Shown piece after piece: positions 47,425 through 57,298 of a DNA stretch of 64,000 nt. The DNA is from CAVOXO01 sp963700425 (lineage in GTDB: Bacteria > Actinomycetota > Acidimicrobiia > Acidimicrobiales > Microtrichaceae), in NCBI GenBank assembly GCA_963700425.1, contig CAVOXO010000003.1, forward strand, positions 434,001 to 498,000, given 5' to 3'. The notes below the pieces were generated by a model that had not been told where the DNA came from, did not search any database, and was given only the letters and a program-made list of their open reading frames with translations. Position 1 is the first letter of the stretch; every line of letters starts with the position of its first letter. Both the position numbers and the translations under genes were made by a program.

Positions 47425-50400
47425 ATCGCACCGCCGAATTCGTGGTCGCCGCTCAGCGTGACCGACCCGTCGACCACATCGACGAGCTCGATCGCCAGGC
47501 GCCGGGCCTCCTCGTCGCGGTAGAGGTCGTCGAACCCGAGCCCATCGAAGAACAGCCGGACCCACGGGTCGGTGGCGTCGCCGTGGCCGCTGAACCCGCT
47601 CCAGGCAGCGCGTGCCGCCTTCTTCGCCGCGGCTCGCTCGTCGTCGCCGGAGGCCTTCAGCGCCCGGCCCATCGCGAACGACGTGGCGGCCACGGAGGGC
47701 AGCGCTGCGGAGGTGGCCCTGCGATGCATGGTGTCCAGCGTGGCCAGACGATCGAGGGCGAGATCGCGTCGTTCGTCGGGCGAATCACCCCGAACCGACA
47801 GATGGCACGTCGAGATCCTGGTGCTGTTCCTCGACCCGCTTGCGGACGAATGGCGACCGACCACGACGGCGCTGTCACAGGCGGCCCCCGCCGCCGTGAG
47901 GACGAGCAGTCGAACCCACGCCGACAGCAGGTGCTTGGCCGACGCCGTGGAGAACGCGACGTGTCGCAGCACACCGTCGGTGTGCACGTCGCCGACCGAA
48001 CCCGCCAGTCGGCGTCCGGATTCGAGGCCGACGTCCACCGCGACGGTGGTCGACGCGGAGGAGGGCCTGCCGTCGAACCAGGCGGCGGCGATCAGGGCGT
48101 CGACGACGTCGGTGATCTCCTCGACCGCTGAGTCGCCCGCCGATCCGACGGGGAGCAGCCCTCGCCGTGACCAGAGCGAGACCGGGTCGGAACGCGTCGA
48201 TCCGGACAGTCGATGAGCCAGCACCTCCTGACCCAGAGCCCATCGGTCCAGGCCGGCCAGCGAGACGATCAGATCGTCGTGTCCGCCCGATTCGTCGGGC
48301 CCGCGGCCGACGCCGAGGGTCTGTTGGGCGAACGCCTGAGGCGCATTGGTCACCGCGACCACCAACTCGGCGACGCCCACGTGCGGAGTGCCATCCGGAT
48401 CGACGCGGGTGCGTCGGGCTCGCTGGAGGGGATCGGCCGCGTCGCCCCGGCGGGCGGCGATCGCCCCCGACAGACTCACCGTGTCGAACGATCGGACCCT
48501 GCCGGCGGCGTCGGGGCGGAAGTTCTCCTCGGCAACCGCCAGACGGGTGTGGTGGACCACGCAGTCGTCCGGTCGGCCGGTGACCAGGCCCATCGAGGCG
48601 AGGCACTCGGTGAGTTCGTCGAGCAGGGCCGATGGGGGGACCTCGTGCGCCCCGGCCGGATCGACCGCGTCATAGGTGACCACCAGGTGATCGCTCGCCG
48701 CCATCACCGCGTCGAGGAGCTGCTGGCGCAGCTCGACGCGGTGATCGGGGTCTCCGAGTCGTGGCGCAGCCGCCACCAGGTCGTCGCTCGACTGAACTCC
48801 CGCCGAGGTCTGGTCGAGCCCCATGAGGACAACGGCGCGGAACGGCACCGAGCGAACCACCGAGGGAGAGCAGACGACGATGGACCCGTCGCCGACCCGT
48901 GCCGCCGCCGATCCCCCGCCGAGTTCATCTCGAAGCCATTGGCGTACGTCGGCAACATCGACGGCGGTGTCGTCGTTCGCCGGCGCCTCGGCCCGTTCGA
49001 GCAACGACAACCGGGCGTGGAGGCGTTCCCGTTCCCATTCCCGACCCGCGTCCGACTCCGACAGCGCTGCGTCGAGGCGGCGCAGCCGATCCGCCCAGAC
49101 CCGCCATGGGACGGGTTCGGAGAACTCGATGTCGATCCGACTCAGGAGCTCGACGAACTCGGCGAGCCGACCCGCCAGAACGACGTCGGAGCCGTCGACG
49201 GCGAACGGCGTCGGGTCGACGTCGTCCTCGGGGTCGAGCGCGATCCCCAGCAGCAGTGAGCGCACCGCGCAGCCATGTGTTGTGCGTGAACGACGCCGGC
49301 ATCCCGAAGTGCTCGCGGCGTGGCCCGTCGAGACCCCATCGGATGGCCAGCGCGTCGACCCAGCGCCCGACGGTGGACAGGTCGTCATGGTCGAGTCCGA
49401 AACGGGTCCGTACCGCTCCTGCCGCCAGAAGCGAGGTGACGTCGCCCGCCGTGACTCGTCCGCCCACCAGATCGAGCGCTCCCAGCAGCGCATCGATCCG
49501 CCCGTTGGCCAGCGGTGCGGCGCGCGAGACGATCCGGTAGTCGAGGATGTCGCCGGGCGGACCGAACGCGGCGCGAACCGGCGCGGCGAAACGGTCGACG
49601 TCGGGGCAGATGACGGCGATGTCCCGCTCGGTGAGGGTGTGATCGTCGGCGAGCAGATGGAGGATCTCGTCGCAGGCCACCTCCGCCTGCCGCGAGGCGC
49701 CGGCACAGGCATGGAGCGAGATGCGCTGAGCGACCCCCGACGCGTGTGCCGGGGTGGGGCCGGAGTCGGCCTCGATGTCGGCATGGAGAATCCGGAGTGT
49801 CGACCCGCCCGCGTCGTGCGGAACGCCCGACCCGGCGCCTTCGCGTGCCGTCGCCGAGGTGCGCGCCCCCAACAGCACCGCTCCCTCCCGTGCCGCGGCG
49901 CCCCACGAGACCGCCAGCGGATGGTGGGCCAGCATCGAGAGCGGCTCGGCCATCTCGGCGGGGGGACGGATCCCGTCGCGGCGGCCCAGTTCGATGCCCG
50001 CCCGGGTGACGCGCGTCGACGACGCCAACCACAAGACCTCGACGGGCCGACCGACCGCGAGGGCGGAGATGATGTCGAGGAGGTCGGGAGTGGCGTGGTT
50101 GAGTCCGGCCACGAACAGCCGGTGCGGCAGTCCGCCGGGCCACTGATCGGGCGAACCGTCACGAAGGGCGTCGACGGCCCGGGTGAGCCGGGCCACGGGG
50201 TGGGCCACGAGCGCGGGGTCGTCACAGTTGCGCTCGATCCGGAGACGGACGCGGTGCCACAGGTCGTACTGCCATCGATACCGGTCGGGGAGGGGCCCGC
50301 CCCCGCCGTCGAGAGCCCTCCCCTCGGCCCAGGCAGAGATCATCTCGTGGCGGCGGTGGTGATAGCGGTCGAGGAGCCCGGCGATCCGTCGGGCTCGTAC

Positions 50401-50769
50401 GAGGCCGGGTTCGACCCCGAGGGCGCCGAGCTCCGCCAGCACGAGAAACTGCAGGCTGTCGACATGCCACGGGTCGACGGCGTCGCCACCCGTCGGGCGT
50501 GTGACCGCCCGACGCAGTTCGGAGGGGAAGGGGAACGAGACGTTGGCGGTGACCCCGTCGGATCGGCCCGGTGAGCTCCCCAGGCGCGCCGAGAGGTACT
50601 GGGACAGCCATCGGCGCATTCCGATCGATCCCACCACCACCCACTCGGGAGCGAACGGATCCGGAGGGATCTCCGACAGACGTCGCGCCAGGAGGTCTGC
50701 GAGGGTGTCGGTCCGATCGCCGAGGGTCACCGTGAGCACGTTCGGCAACGTAGTGGAGACCCCTGACAC
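47421..50769 (-). CDS. recC: Exodeoxyribonuclease V gamma subunit RecC
   Basis: About 1115 residues. The N-terminus WVVVGSIGMRRWLSQYLSARLG and IRPPAEMAEPL...HPLAVSWG region and the middle LHACAGASRQAEVACDEILHLL are diagnostic of RecC, an inactivated helicase that scans for regulatory DNA sites. One inserted base near 49265 separates the two halves. The C-terminal part is diverged, as normal for RecC. First gene of the recCBD operon; about 50 bases separate its start from the phosphotransferase stop, so it may also be read from there. Confidence 0.92.
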
Positions 50770-50818
50770 CCTGACGGCCGAGGTCGCGCACGGAGGGCCG
50801 CCGGGTCGGCGCCAGCCC

Positions 50819-51703
50819 TCAGGTGTGGTCCAGCAGCTGACGAACGGCCCGATGCGCCGCCGCTCGCAACGGTGCGTCGCTGGGGCCGCCGAGGAGGGCG
50901 GCGGTGTGGCACACGACCCATCCGAGCGATCGGGCCCACGTGTCGTCGTCGATCGCTCCGTGGGCAGCCCGGAAGGTGCCGTGGCAGTCCCGCGGCAGCA
51001 GATAGTGGGCGACGATCAGGTCCGACGCGGGGTCGCCCGAGCAGATGTCGCCGAAGTCGACGACCGCGACGACCTCGCCGTCGTCGACGACGATGTTCGC
51101 GGAATGCGGATCCCCGTGGAGCCAGAGCGACGGCCTCGTCCAGCGGGGCGCCGCCGACGCGGTGGACCAGACCGCGGTGAGGGCCGCCACGTCGTCATCG
51201 GCCAGCGTGCCGGATCGCGCCAGCTCGGCGAGGCGCTGACGGGTGACGACGTCGCGATCGACCAGCGGCACGCCTCGATAGGGGTTCGGCGGAGCATCGG
51301 GGGGAGCGGGGCGGTGGAGCGCTCCGAAGAAGCCGCCGAGAGCGACGGCCGCGGCCACGGGGTCGGCGGGAGGTGTGGTCATGGCCGAGTCGCCATCGAA
51401 CCACGGCACGACCGACCACGACCACGGGTAGCCACATCCGGGTCGACCGACGCGCCGAGGTGCGGGAACGGGAAGGGGCAGCGTGTCCTCCAACGCCGGC
51501 AACCAGCGTTGCTCGAACGCGACCAGATGGGCCGCCTCCTTCCTCCGGGGCAATCGGGCCGCCAGATCGTCGCCCACGCGGAACAGCAGGTTGTCCCATC
51601 CGCCGCCGACCGCGGCGACCGGTCGGTCGGCCAGGTCGGGGTGTTGAACGGCCAGCAACTCCTCGACCAACTCGACGGTGGGTGGCCGGCCGTCGTCGCT
51701 CAC
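50819..51703 (-). CDS. Aminoglycoside phosphotransferase-family kinase
   Basis: 294 residues of the APH/ChoK kinase fold. GGGWDNLLFRVGDDLAARLPRR gives the nucleotide-binding loop and Lys-equivalent region, WLHGDPHSANIVV the catalytic loop and VVDFGDICSGDPASDLIVA the metal-binding Asp. Family members phosphorylate antibiotics or metabolites; there is no evidence here of resistance function. GTG 51703 fits the family N-terminus. Divergent from the SbcD-like gene. Confidence 0.85.
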   Translation of the reverse strand: MSDDGRPPTVELVEELLAVQHPDLADRPVAAVGGGWDNLLFRVGDDLAARLPRRKEAAHLVAFEQRWLPALEDTLPLPVPAPRRVGRPGCGYPWSWSVVPWFDGDSAMTTPPADPVAAAVALGGFFGALHRPAPPDAPPNPYRGVPLVDRDVVTRQRLAELARSGTLADDDVAALTAVWSTASAAPRWTRPSLWLHGDPHSANIVVDDGEVVAVVDFGDICSGDPASDLIVAHYLLPRDCHGTFRAAHGAIDDDTWARSLGWVVCHTAALLGGPSDAPLRAAAHRAVRQLLDHT

Positions 51704-51728
51704 GGGGCCAGTGTGGCACCGGCCGGGC

Positions 51729-51769
51729 GTGACACGACGCATGGATCCGTCGGCGATCCGCAGTGTCAC
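51729..51769. promoter_or_regulatory. Inverted repeat in the divergent kinase/nuclease gap
   Basis: GTGACAC (51729-51735) and GTGTCAC (51763-51769) are exact inverted copies 27 bases apart inside the 88-base gap between divergent genes. A regulator-binding role is possible; no regulator gene is adjacent. Confidence 0.3.
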
Positions 51770-51791
51770 AGGGGCTCGGTAGTGTCCGGGT

Positions 51792-52925
51792 GTGATCCGT
51801 TTCCTGCACACCGCCGACTGGCAGTTGGGGATGACCCGGCACTTCCTCGATGCCGAGGCCCAGGCCCGGTTCACCGCGGCCCGCATCGAGGTCATCGGCG
51901 TCATCGGCGCGTTGGCGGTCGAGGAGCGATGCCCGTTCGTGGTCGTGGGCGGCGACGTCTTCGAGTCCAACCAGGTCGAGCGACAGGTGGTGGTCCGCGC
52001 CCTCGAGGCCATGAAAGCCACGCCCGAGGTCACGTTCTACCTGCTGCCGGGGAACCACGATCCGCTCGACGCGGCGTCGATCTTCACCTCGACCACGTTC
52101 GTCGACCACCGGCCGCCCAACGCCGTCGTCCTCGACGGCTCTGCCCCCATGCCCGTGGCGCCGGGCGTCTCCCTCGTCGGCGCTCCGTGGTCGAACAAGC
52201 GGCCCTTGGTCGATCTGGTCGCCCGGGCGATCGCCGATGTGTCCGCCGACGGAACGTTGCGGATCGTGGTGGGTCACGGCGCCACCGACGGTCTGTCCCC
52301 CGACCCCGACAATCCGGCGCTCATCGTCGAGGCCGAGGTGGAGGCCGCCCTGGCCGACGGCAGGATCCACTACGTCGCCCTGGGAGACCGGCACTCGACA
52401 ACCGACGTCGGGTCGTCGGGCCGGGTCTGGTACTCGGGGGCACCCGAGCCCACCGACTACGACGAGGTCGACCCCGGCAACGTCCTTCGTGTCGAGGTGT
52501 CCGCCGATCACGTCTCGGTCGAGCCACGCCGGGTCGGCACCTGGCGGTTCATCCGGCAGCACTTCGACCTGGCCGGCGCGCCGGACCGTGAGCGGGTGGA
52601 GCGGTTCCTGGCCGATCTGCCCGACAAACACCGGACGATCGTCAAGCTGGCTCTGGTGGGCCAGCTGTCCCTTGCCGAGATGGCGAGGCTCGAGGTCGCC
52701 CTGGAGAACGCCTCCGATCTCCTCGGCGCTCTCGAGCGTTGGGAGCGCCGAAGCGAACTCGTGGTGCTCCCCGACGAGGGTGACATCGACGGCCTGGGAC
52801 TGTCCGGCTTCGCGGCCGACGCCCTGGCCGATCTGCGCGAGCTCGGAGCCGGTTCGGGGCCCGAGGCCGTCGAGGCCCGCGACGCCCTCGGCCTCCTGTA
52901 CCGCCTGGTCGGAGGCGCCCGGTGA
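51792..52925 (+). CDS. SbcD/Mre11-like DNA repair nuclease
   Basis: 377 residues. Calcineurin-like phosphoesterase core: TADWQLG (residues 7-13), VVGGDVFESNQ, LLPGNHDPLDAAS, VGHGATDG and YVALGDRHSTTDVG. Two usual metal ligands differ from classical SbcD: the first motif is DWQ rather than D-x-H, and the last is D-R-H rather than H-x-H. GNHD and GGD are intact. It would act with the ATPase coded by the overlapping next gene (GTGA) on DNA ends. GTG 51792 starts the conserved sequence. Confidence 0.85.
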   Translation: MIRFLHTADWQLGMTRHFLDAEAQARFTAARIEVIGVIGALAVEERCPFVVVGGDVFESNQVERQVVVRALEAMKATPEVTFYLLPGNHDPLDAASIFTSTTFVDHRPPNAVVLDGSAPMPVAPGVSLVGAPWSNKRPLVDLVARAIADVSADGTLRIVVGHGATDGLSPDPDNPALIVEAEVEAALADGRIHYVALGDRHSTTDVGSSGRVWYSGAPEPTDYDEVDPGNVLRVEVSADHVSVEPRRVGTWRFIRQHFDLAGAPDRERVERFLADLPDKHRTIVKLALVGQLSLAEMARLEVALENASDLLGALERWERRSELVVLPDEGDIDGLGLSGFAADALADLRELGAGSGPEAVEARDALGLLYRLVGGAR

Positions 52926-55555
52926 GGATCCACCGCGTCCTCCTGCGGAACTACCGCGGTGTCACCGAGGCCGAAGTCGACTTCGCGGCCGACGGGGTGA
53001 CCATCGTCGAGGGTGACAACGAAGTCGGCAAGACATCGTTGTCCGAGGCGATCGACATGATCCTCAGCGACCGCGACGACTCCACCAAGAAGGCGGTGAA
53101 GTCGGTCAAACCCGTCGATCGCGACGTCGGCGCCGAGGTTGAGATCGACATCTCGACGGGCCCGTACCGCCTCCGGTACCGCAAGCGCTGGCACCGCCAG
53201 AAGGAGACGGTGCTGGAGCTGCTCGAACCGGAGAGATCCCAGCTCACCGGTCGCGAGGCCCACGATCGCGTTCGCCAGATACTCGACGAGACCCTCGACG
53301 CCGGGTTGTGGGATGCCCTTCGGCTCCGCCAGGGTCGCCAGTTGGAGCAGGCCGACTTCGCTGGTGGGTCGCTGGGCCGGGCCCTCGATCTGGCGGCCGG
53401 CGGCGACTCGACGGGGGAGCGGGAGGACGACCTCTGGGCCCGGATCGGTGCCGAACGCGACCGCTACTGGACTGCCACCGGCCAGGCCAGGGTGGAACGG
53501 AACGCTGCCGCCTCGAGGGCGCAGGAGGCCGAGACCGAGGTGGCTGTGCTGCGGTCGGCGTTGGCCGACCTGCAACACGATGCCGAGCAGGTGGAGCGCC
53601 TCACCGTCGAGGCCGCCGCGCTCGCCGACAAGCAGCGGGAGAACCATGCGAGGGTGGCTGAGCTCCAGGGACGGTTCGATGCCGTCAGAGCCCAGAGGGG
53701 CGAGGTCGAGCGACTCACCGGATCGAGAGACGCCGCTCGGGCCGAGCACGACCGGGCACGGGAGGTGGCCAAGGCCCGCCGCGACCTCCTCGCCAGGGTG
53801 ACGGCGGAGTCCGCCACCGTCGAGGAGCTGCGATCGGTGGTGGCCGCGGCGCTACCCACGAGAACCAGACTCGAGTCGCGACTCCGCGATGCTCGGCAGG
53901 CCCTGGACGCGGCGCGCGGACGACTGCGCGAGGCCGAGGCGGTTCACCGTCGTGCCGTGAACGACCGTGACTACCGGCGCCAGCAGATCGAACTGGCGCA
54001 GCTCTCCGAGCGTCTCGGACGCATCACCGATGCCACCCGTCGCAGGTCCGAGGCGGCCGGCCGTCTCGACGCCCTGCGGGTCGACGCCGAGCTGTTCGCC
54101 AGGATCGACGCGGCTCACCTCGACGTGGTCAGGGCCGACGCGGCGGCGACGGGTGGGGCCGCCACCGTCGATGCGACGGCCGTCGCCGACGTCACGCTGA
54201 AGGTCGACGGACGCTCGGTGGACCTGCGGGCGGGCGAACAACACCGGATCCCCGTGCCCTCCTCGGCCCGGGTCGAGGTTCCGGGCACCGTCTCCATGAT
54301 GATCACGGCGGGGGCGGGGGCGCAGGCACTGGCCGACCGCCTCGTCGAGGCCCGCCAGGTGTTGGCCGGGCTCTGCGCAGAGGGCGGAGTGCCCGACGCT
54401 GCGGCGGCCCGCGAGGCCCTGACTCGCCGTGACGAGGCCGAAAGGACGATGGCCGAGACCGCCGCGACCATCGAGCAGGATCTGCGTGACCTCACATCCG
54501 AGGACCTGGCGCAGAAGGTCGACCGGCTGCGAGCGCGGGTGTCGGACCACGAGGCGGAGCGACCGACCGATCCGCCCGTCCCGGTGGATCTCGACGCGGC
54601 GCAGGCGATCGAATCCGAGTGTGACGGCGCGGTGAGTCGATGTCGCGCCGACATGGATCGGCTGGAGGCCGAGGCGGCGGCGGCGACCGCCGAGGTGCAG
54701 AGCGTCGACATCGGCGATGCGACCTCGAAGGCCCGGCTCGAACAGGCCCAGCTGGCCCTGGACAATTCTCACCAGGCGTTGGCCGCGGCCCGGCGAGAGG
54801 TGCCCGACGCCGACGTCGACCGGCGGCTGGTCCGGGCGGAGTCGGATCTGGCGGACTGCGACGCGGCGCTCGCCCACGCGGAGGATCGCCTGGCTGCGGG
54901 CGACCCCGACTCGGTCGAGGCCCTTCTCGTCAACGCCAAGGAGGTCACGGACCGTCTCGCAGGAGAGCTGCACGACGTCGAGATCCGAACGCGCGAGCTG
55001 AAGATGAAGCTGGCCCTCAAAGGTGACGAAGGTCTGGCCCACCATCTCGACATCGCCACCTCCGAGCTGCATCGTCTGCGGGTCGATCACGAGCGTCTCG
55101 AGGCGCGGGCAGCCGCCGCCAAGCGGCTGCACGACACGTTCGCGGCGCGGCGGGCCGAGGCTCACCACCGATACGTCGCCCCTTTTCGTGATCGCATAGA
55201 GCAGCTCGGGAGACTGGTGTTCGACGGCGGATTCGAGGTCGACCTCGACGACGACCTCCGCATCGCCCGCCGCACGCTCGGCGGCGTCACCCTCGACTTC
55301 GACGATCTCAGCACGGGCGCGCAGGAACAGCTGGGCATCATCGCTCGTCTGGCCTGCGCCTCGATCGTCTCGGCAGACGGAGGGGCCCCGGTCATCTTCG
55401 ACGACGCTCTCGGCTGGAGCGATCCCAACCGGCTCGACCGGATGGGGGCCGTCATCGCCTCGGCCGGCAGGACCTGTCAGATCATCGTGTTGACCTGCAC
55501 CCCCGGCCGGTACGAGGCAGTCGGTAACGCCACTGTGGTCCGTCTGCCGATGTGA
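52922..55555 (+). CDS. SbcC/Rad50-like ATPase without zinc hook
   Basis: 877 residues. Walker A GDNEVGKTS (residues 31-39); C-terminal signature DDLSTGAQEQLGII and Walker B APVIFDDALGWSD, so an ABC-type SMC/Rad50 ATPase. Two long coiled-coil regions flank the centre. Instead of the CxxC zinc hook the centre (about residues 410-462) has a strand-rich insertion (VADVTLKVDGRSVDLRAGEQ, then IPVPSSARVEVPG). That is unlike E. coli SbcC and closer to YhaN-type ATPases. Coupled to the SbcD-like gene. Confidence 0.87.
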   Translation: MRIHRVLLRNYRGVTEAEVDFAADGVTIVEGDNEVGKTSLSEAIDMILSDRDDSTKKAVKSVKPVDRDVGAEVEIDISTGPYRLRYRKRWHRQKETVLELLEPERSQLTGREAHDRVRQILDETLDAGLWDALRLRQGRQLEQADFAGGSLGRALDLAAGGDSTGEREDDLWARIGAERDRYWTATGQARVERNAAASRAQEAETEVAVLRSALADLQHDAEQVERLTVEAAALADKQRENHARVAELQGRFDAVRAQRGEVERLTGSRDAARAEHDRAREVAKARRDLLARVTAESATVEELRSVVAAALPTRTRLESRLRDARQALDAARGRLREAEAVHRRAVNDRDYRRQQIELAQLSERLGRITDATRRRSEAAGRLDALRVDAELFARIDAAHLDVVRADAAATGGAATVDATAVADVTLKVDGRSVDLRAGEQHRIPVPSSARVEVPGTVSMMITAGAGAQALADRLVEARQVLAGLCAEGGVPDAAAAREALTRRDEAERTMAETAATIEQDLRDLTSEDLAQKVDRLRARVSDHEAERPTDPPVPVDLDAAQAIESECDGAVSRCRADMDRLEAEAAAATAEVQSVDIGDATSKARLEQAQLALDNSHQALAAARREVPDADVDRRLVRAESDLADCDAALAHAEDRLAAGDPDSVEALLVNAKEVTDRLAGELHDVEIRTRELKMKLALKGDEGLAHHLDIATSELHRLRVDHERLEARAAAAKRLHDTFAARRAEAHHRYVAPFRDRIEQLGRLVFDGGFEVDLDDDLRIARRTLGGVTLDFDDLSTGAQEQLGIIARLACASIVSADGGAPVIFDDALGWSDPNRLDRMGAVIASAGRTCQIIVLTCTPGRYEAVGNATVVRLPM

Positions 55556-55633
55556 TCCCGCGACCGCGCCGCCCCCGGTCGGCTCAGAGCAGGCCCAGGT
55601 CGCGGGCGCGCCTGGCTGGTGGTGGTCCGCCGG

Positions 55634-56686
55634 TCAGATCCGATCGACGGACGGAGGCGTTCCGACCCCGAATCGCAGCTCGGTCAGTGCCTCGTCGACC
55701 TCTCCGGGACGCAGAACCGCGGACCCCAGGTCGGGTCGGTTCGGCGAGTCGGGGAAGCGCTGGGTCTCGAGCGACACCGATCCGTGGGCGTGGAAGGGTG
55801 GCCCGAGCCCGTTGCCGGTGTAGAGCTGGACACCGGGCCGGTTGGTCCGCACCGACATCCAGCGCCCCGAGGCAGGCGCGTCGAGCACGGCCGCGGGTCT
55901 GAGCACCTCGGGGGGTCCGTCGATGGCGAAGCAGTGGTCGAAACCTCCGGAGGGCGACAACGCCATCGCCGGTCCGAGCAGGGTCCGACGGCGGAAGTCG
56001 AAGCGGGTGCCGTCCACCGACATCAGGCTGTCGGTCGGGATTCGGGAGTCATCGACGGGTAGGACCCGGCCGGCGGCCAGGTTCAACCCGTGGGAGTCGA
56101 TCGTGTCGGCGCCGTCGAGGTTCCAATAGCCGTGGTGGGTGAGGTTGACCACCGTGGGAGCGTCGGTCGTGGCCCGGTAGGTGATCCGTAGGCGGTCGCC
56201 GTGGAGCTCGTAGATCGCCACGGCGGTGACGGTGCCGGGGAACCCCTGGTCGCCGTCGGGGCTCACGAACCTGAACGTCGCGGATCCACCGTCGTCGTTC
56301 GCCTTGGCTGCGAGCAGTTCCCACACGTGACGGTCGAAACCGATGGGGCCACCGTGGAGCTGGTTCGGTCCTTCGTTCGGGGCGACCTCGACGTCGACGC
56401 CCTCGAGGGGGAACCGGGCCCCGCCGATCCGGTTGGCGTATCGGCCGATGGATGCGCCGAGGTGCGGGTTGCGGGAGGGGTCCTCGTAGTCCGTCAACGA
56501 CGGCAACGTGAGGTGGACGGGCCCCGGCATGCCACGGATGTCGGGGGCATCCACCGACACGACGGCGGCTCCCAGCGTGAGGACCGTCACCGAGATCGAG
56601 GAGCTGGTCACCGTCACCAGGTCGACCTCTGTCGCGTTCCTCCACGTCGTCGGGGTGGTCGTGCCGAACGAACGGATCGAGATCAC
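55634..56686 (-). CDS. galM: Aldose 1-epimerase
   Basis: 350 residues. Interconverts alpha and beta anomers of sugars. Motifs: NPHLGASIGRYANRIGGARF, NEGPNQLHGGPIGFDRHVW, the catalytic His in VVNLTHHGYWNL, and the catalytic Glu region SLETQRFPDSPN. Cytoplasmic. ATG 56686 overlaps the stop of the kinase-like gene upstream (ATGA). Frame intact. Confidence 0.92.
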   Translation of the reverse strand: MISIRSFGTTTPTTWRNATEVDLVTVTSSSISVTVLTLGAAVVSVDAPDIRGMPGPVHLTLPSLTDYEDPSRNPHLGASIGRYANRIGGARFPLEGVDVEVAPNEGPNQLHGGPIGFDRHVWELLAAKANDDGGSATFRFVSPDGDQGFPGTVTAVAIYELHGDRLRITYRATTDAPTVVNLTHHGYWNLDGADTIDSHGLNLAAGRVLPVDDSRIPTDSLMSVDGTRFDFRRRTLLGPAMALSPSGGFDHCFAIDGPPEVLRPAAVLDAPASGRWMSVRTNRPGVQLYTGNGLGPPFHAHGSVSLETQRFPDSPNRPDLGSAVLRPGEVDEALTELRFGVGTPPSVDRI

Positions 56687-57216
56687 GGGCCGACGCCACC
56701 GAGGGCCTCGACGATCCTGGCCGCCAGATCCTCCGGCGCCACGCCTTCGACGTCGAGCACCAGGTCGGCCGTCTCCAGGTAGAGCCCTTCCCGGCCCTCA
56801 TAGAGGCGCCCGAGCGCTGCGGCGGGGTCGTCGTCCAACCAGGGGCGACCGGCGCCCGCGCCGACGCGTTCGGCCAGGACCGAGACGGGAGCGCGCAGGT
56901 AGACCACGAACGCTCCCCGACGCATGGCCGCCCGGGCCTCCGGGTCGTGGATCACGCCTGCCGCCACGCCGGCGACGACGGGCCGGTGAGCCGCGAGTGC
57001 TTCGCCGAGCGCCGCGGCTTCCACCCGGCGCAGAGTGGGCTCGTCGGTCGCGGTCAGCACCTCGGGGGTCGGCCGCCCCGTCAGCCGCACCACGAGCTCG
57101 TCATTGTCGAGGTAGGGCCACCCGGTCAGCGACTCGAGCTCGCGGCCGACGGTGGTCTTCCCCGCTGCCATCATCCCGATCAACAACACGCGGGGCGCTG
57201 CGGATGTATCGCTCAT
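56683..57216 (-). CDS. Shikimate kinase-like P-loop kinase
   Basis: 177 residues with Walker A GMMAAGKTT (residues 14-22), then YLDNDELVVRLTGRP, where the acidic residues match the shikimate-binding Asp region, and LID-like RVGAGAGRPWLDD. Size and pattern fit the shikimate kinase/gluconokinase group. Coupling to galM and proximity to gnd favour a sugar-kinase-like role over aromatic biosynthesis, but that is inference. Start at 57216 (MSDTSAAP). Confidence 0.72.
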   Translation of the reverse strand: MSDTSAAPRVLLIGMMAAGKTTVGRELESLTGWPYLDNDELVVRLTGRPTPEVLTATDEPTLRRVEAAALGEALAAHRPVVAGVAAGVIHDPEARAAMRRGAFVVYLRAPVSVLAERVGAGAGRPWLDDDPAAALGRLYEGREGLYLETADLVLDVEGVAPEDLAARIVEALGGVGP

Positions 57217-57298
57217 CGCACTCGAACCCATGACACCCATCAGATCCCCCGGCGCTCGTCCGCGCATCACCCCGGCCCGATGATTCCGACGCGGATGA

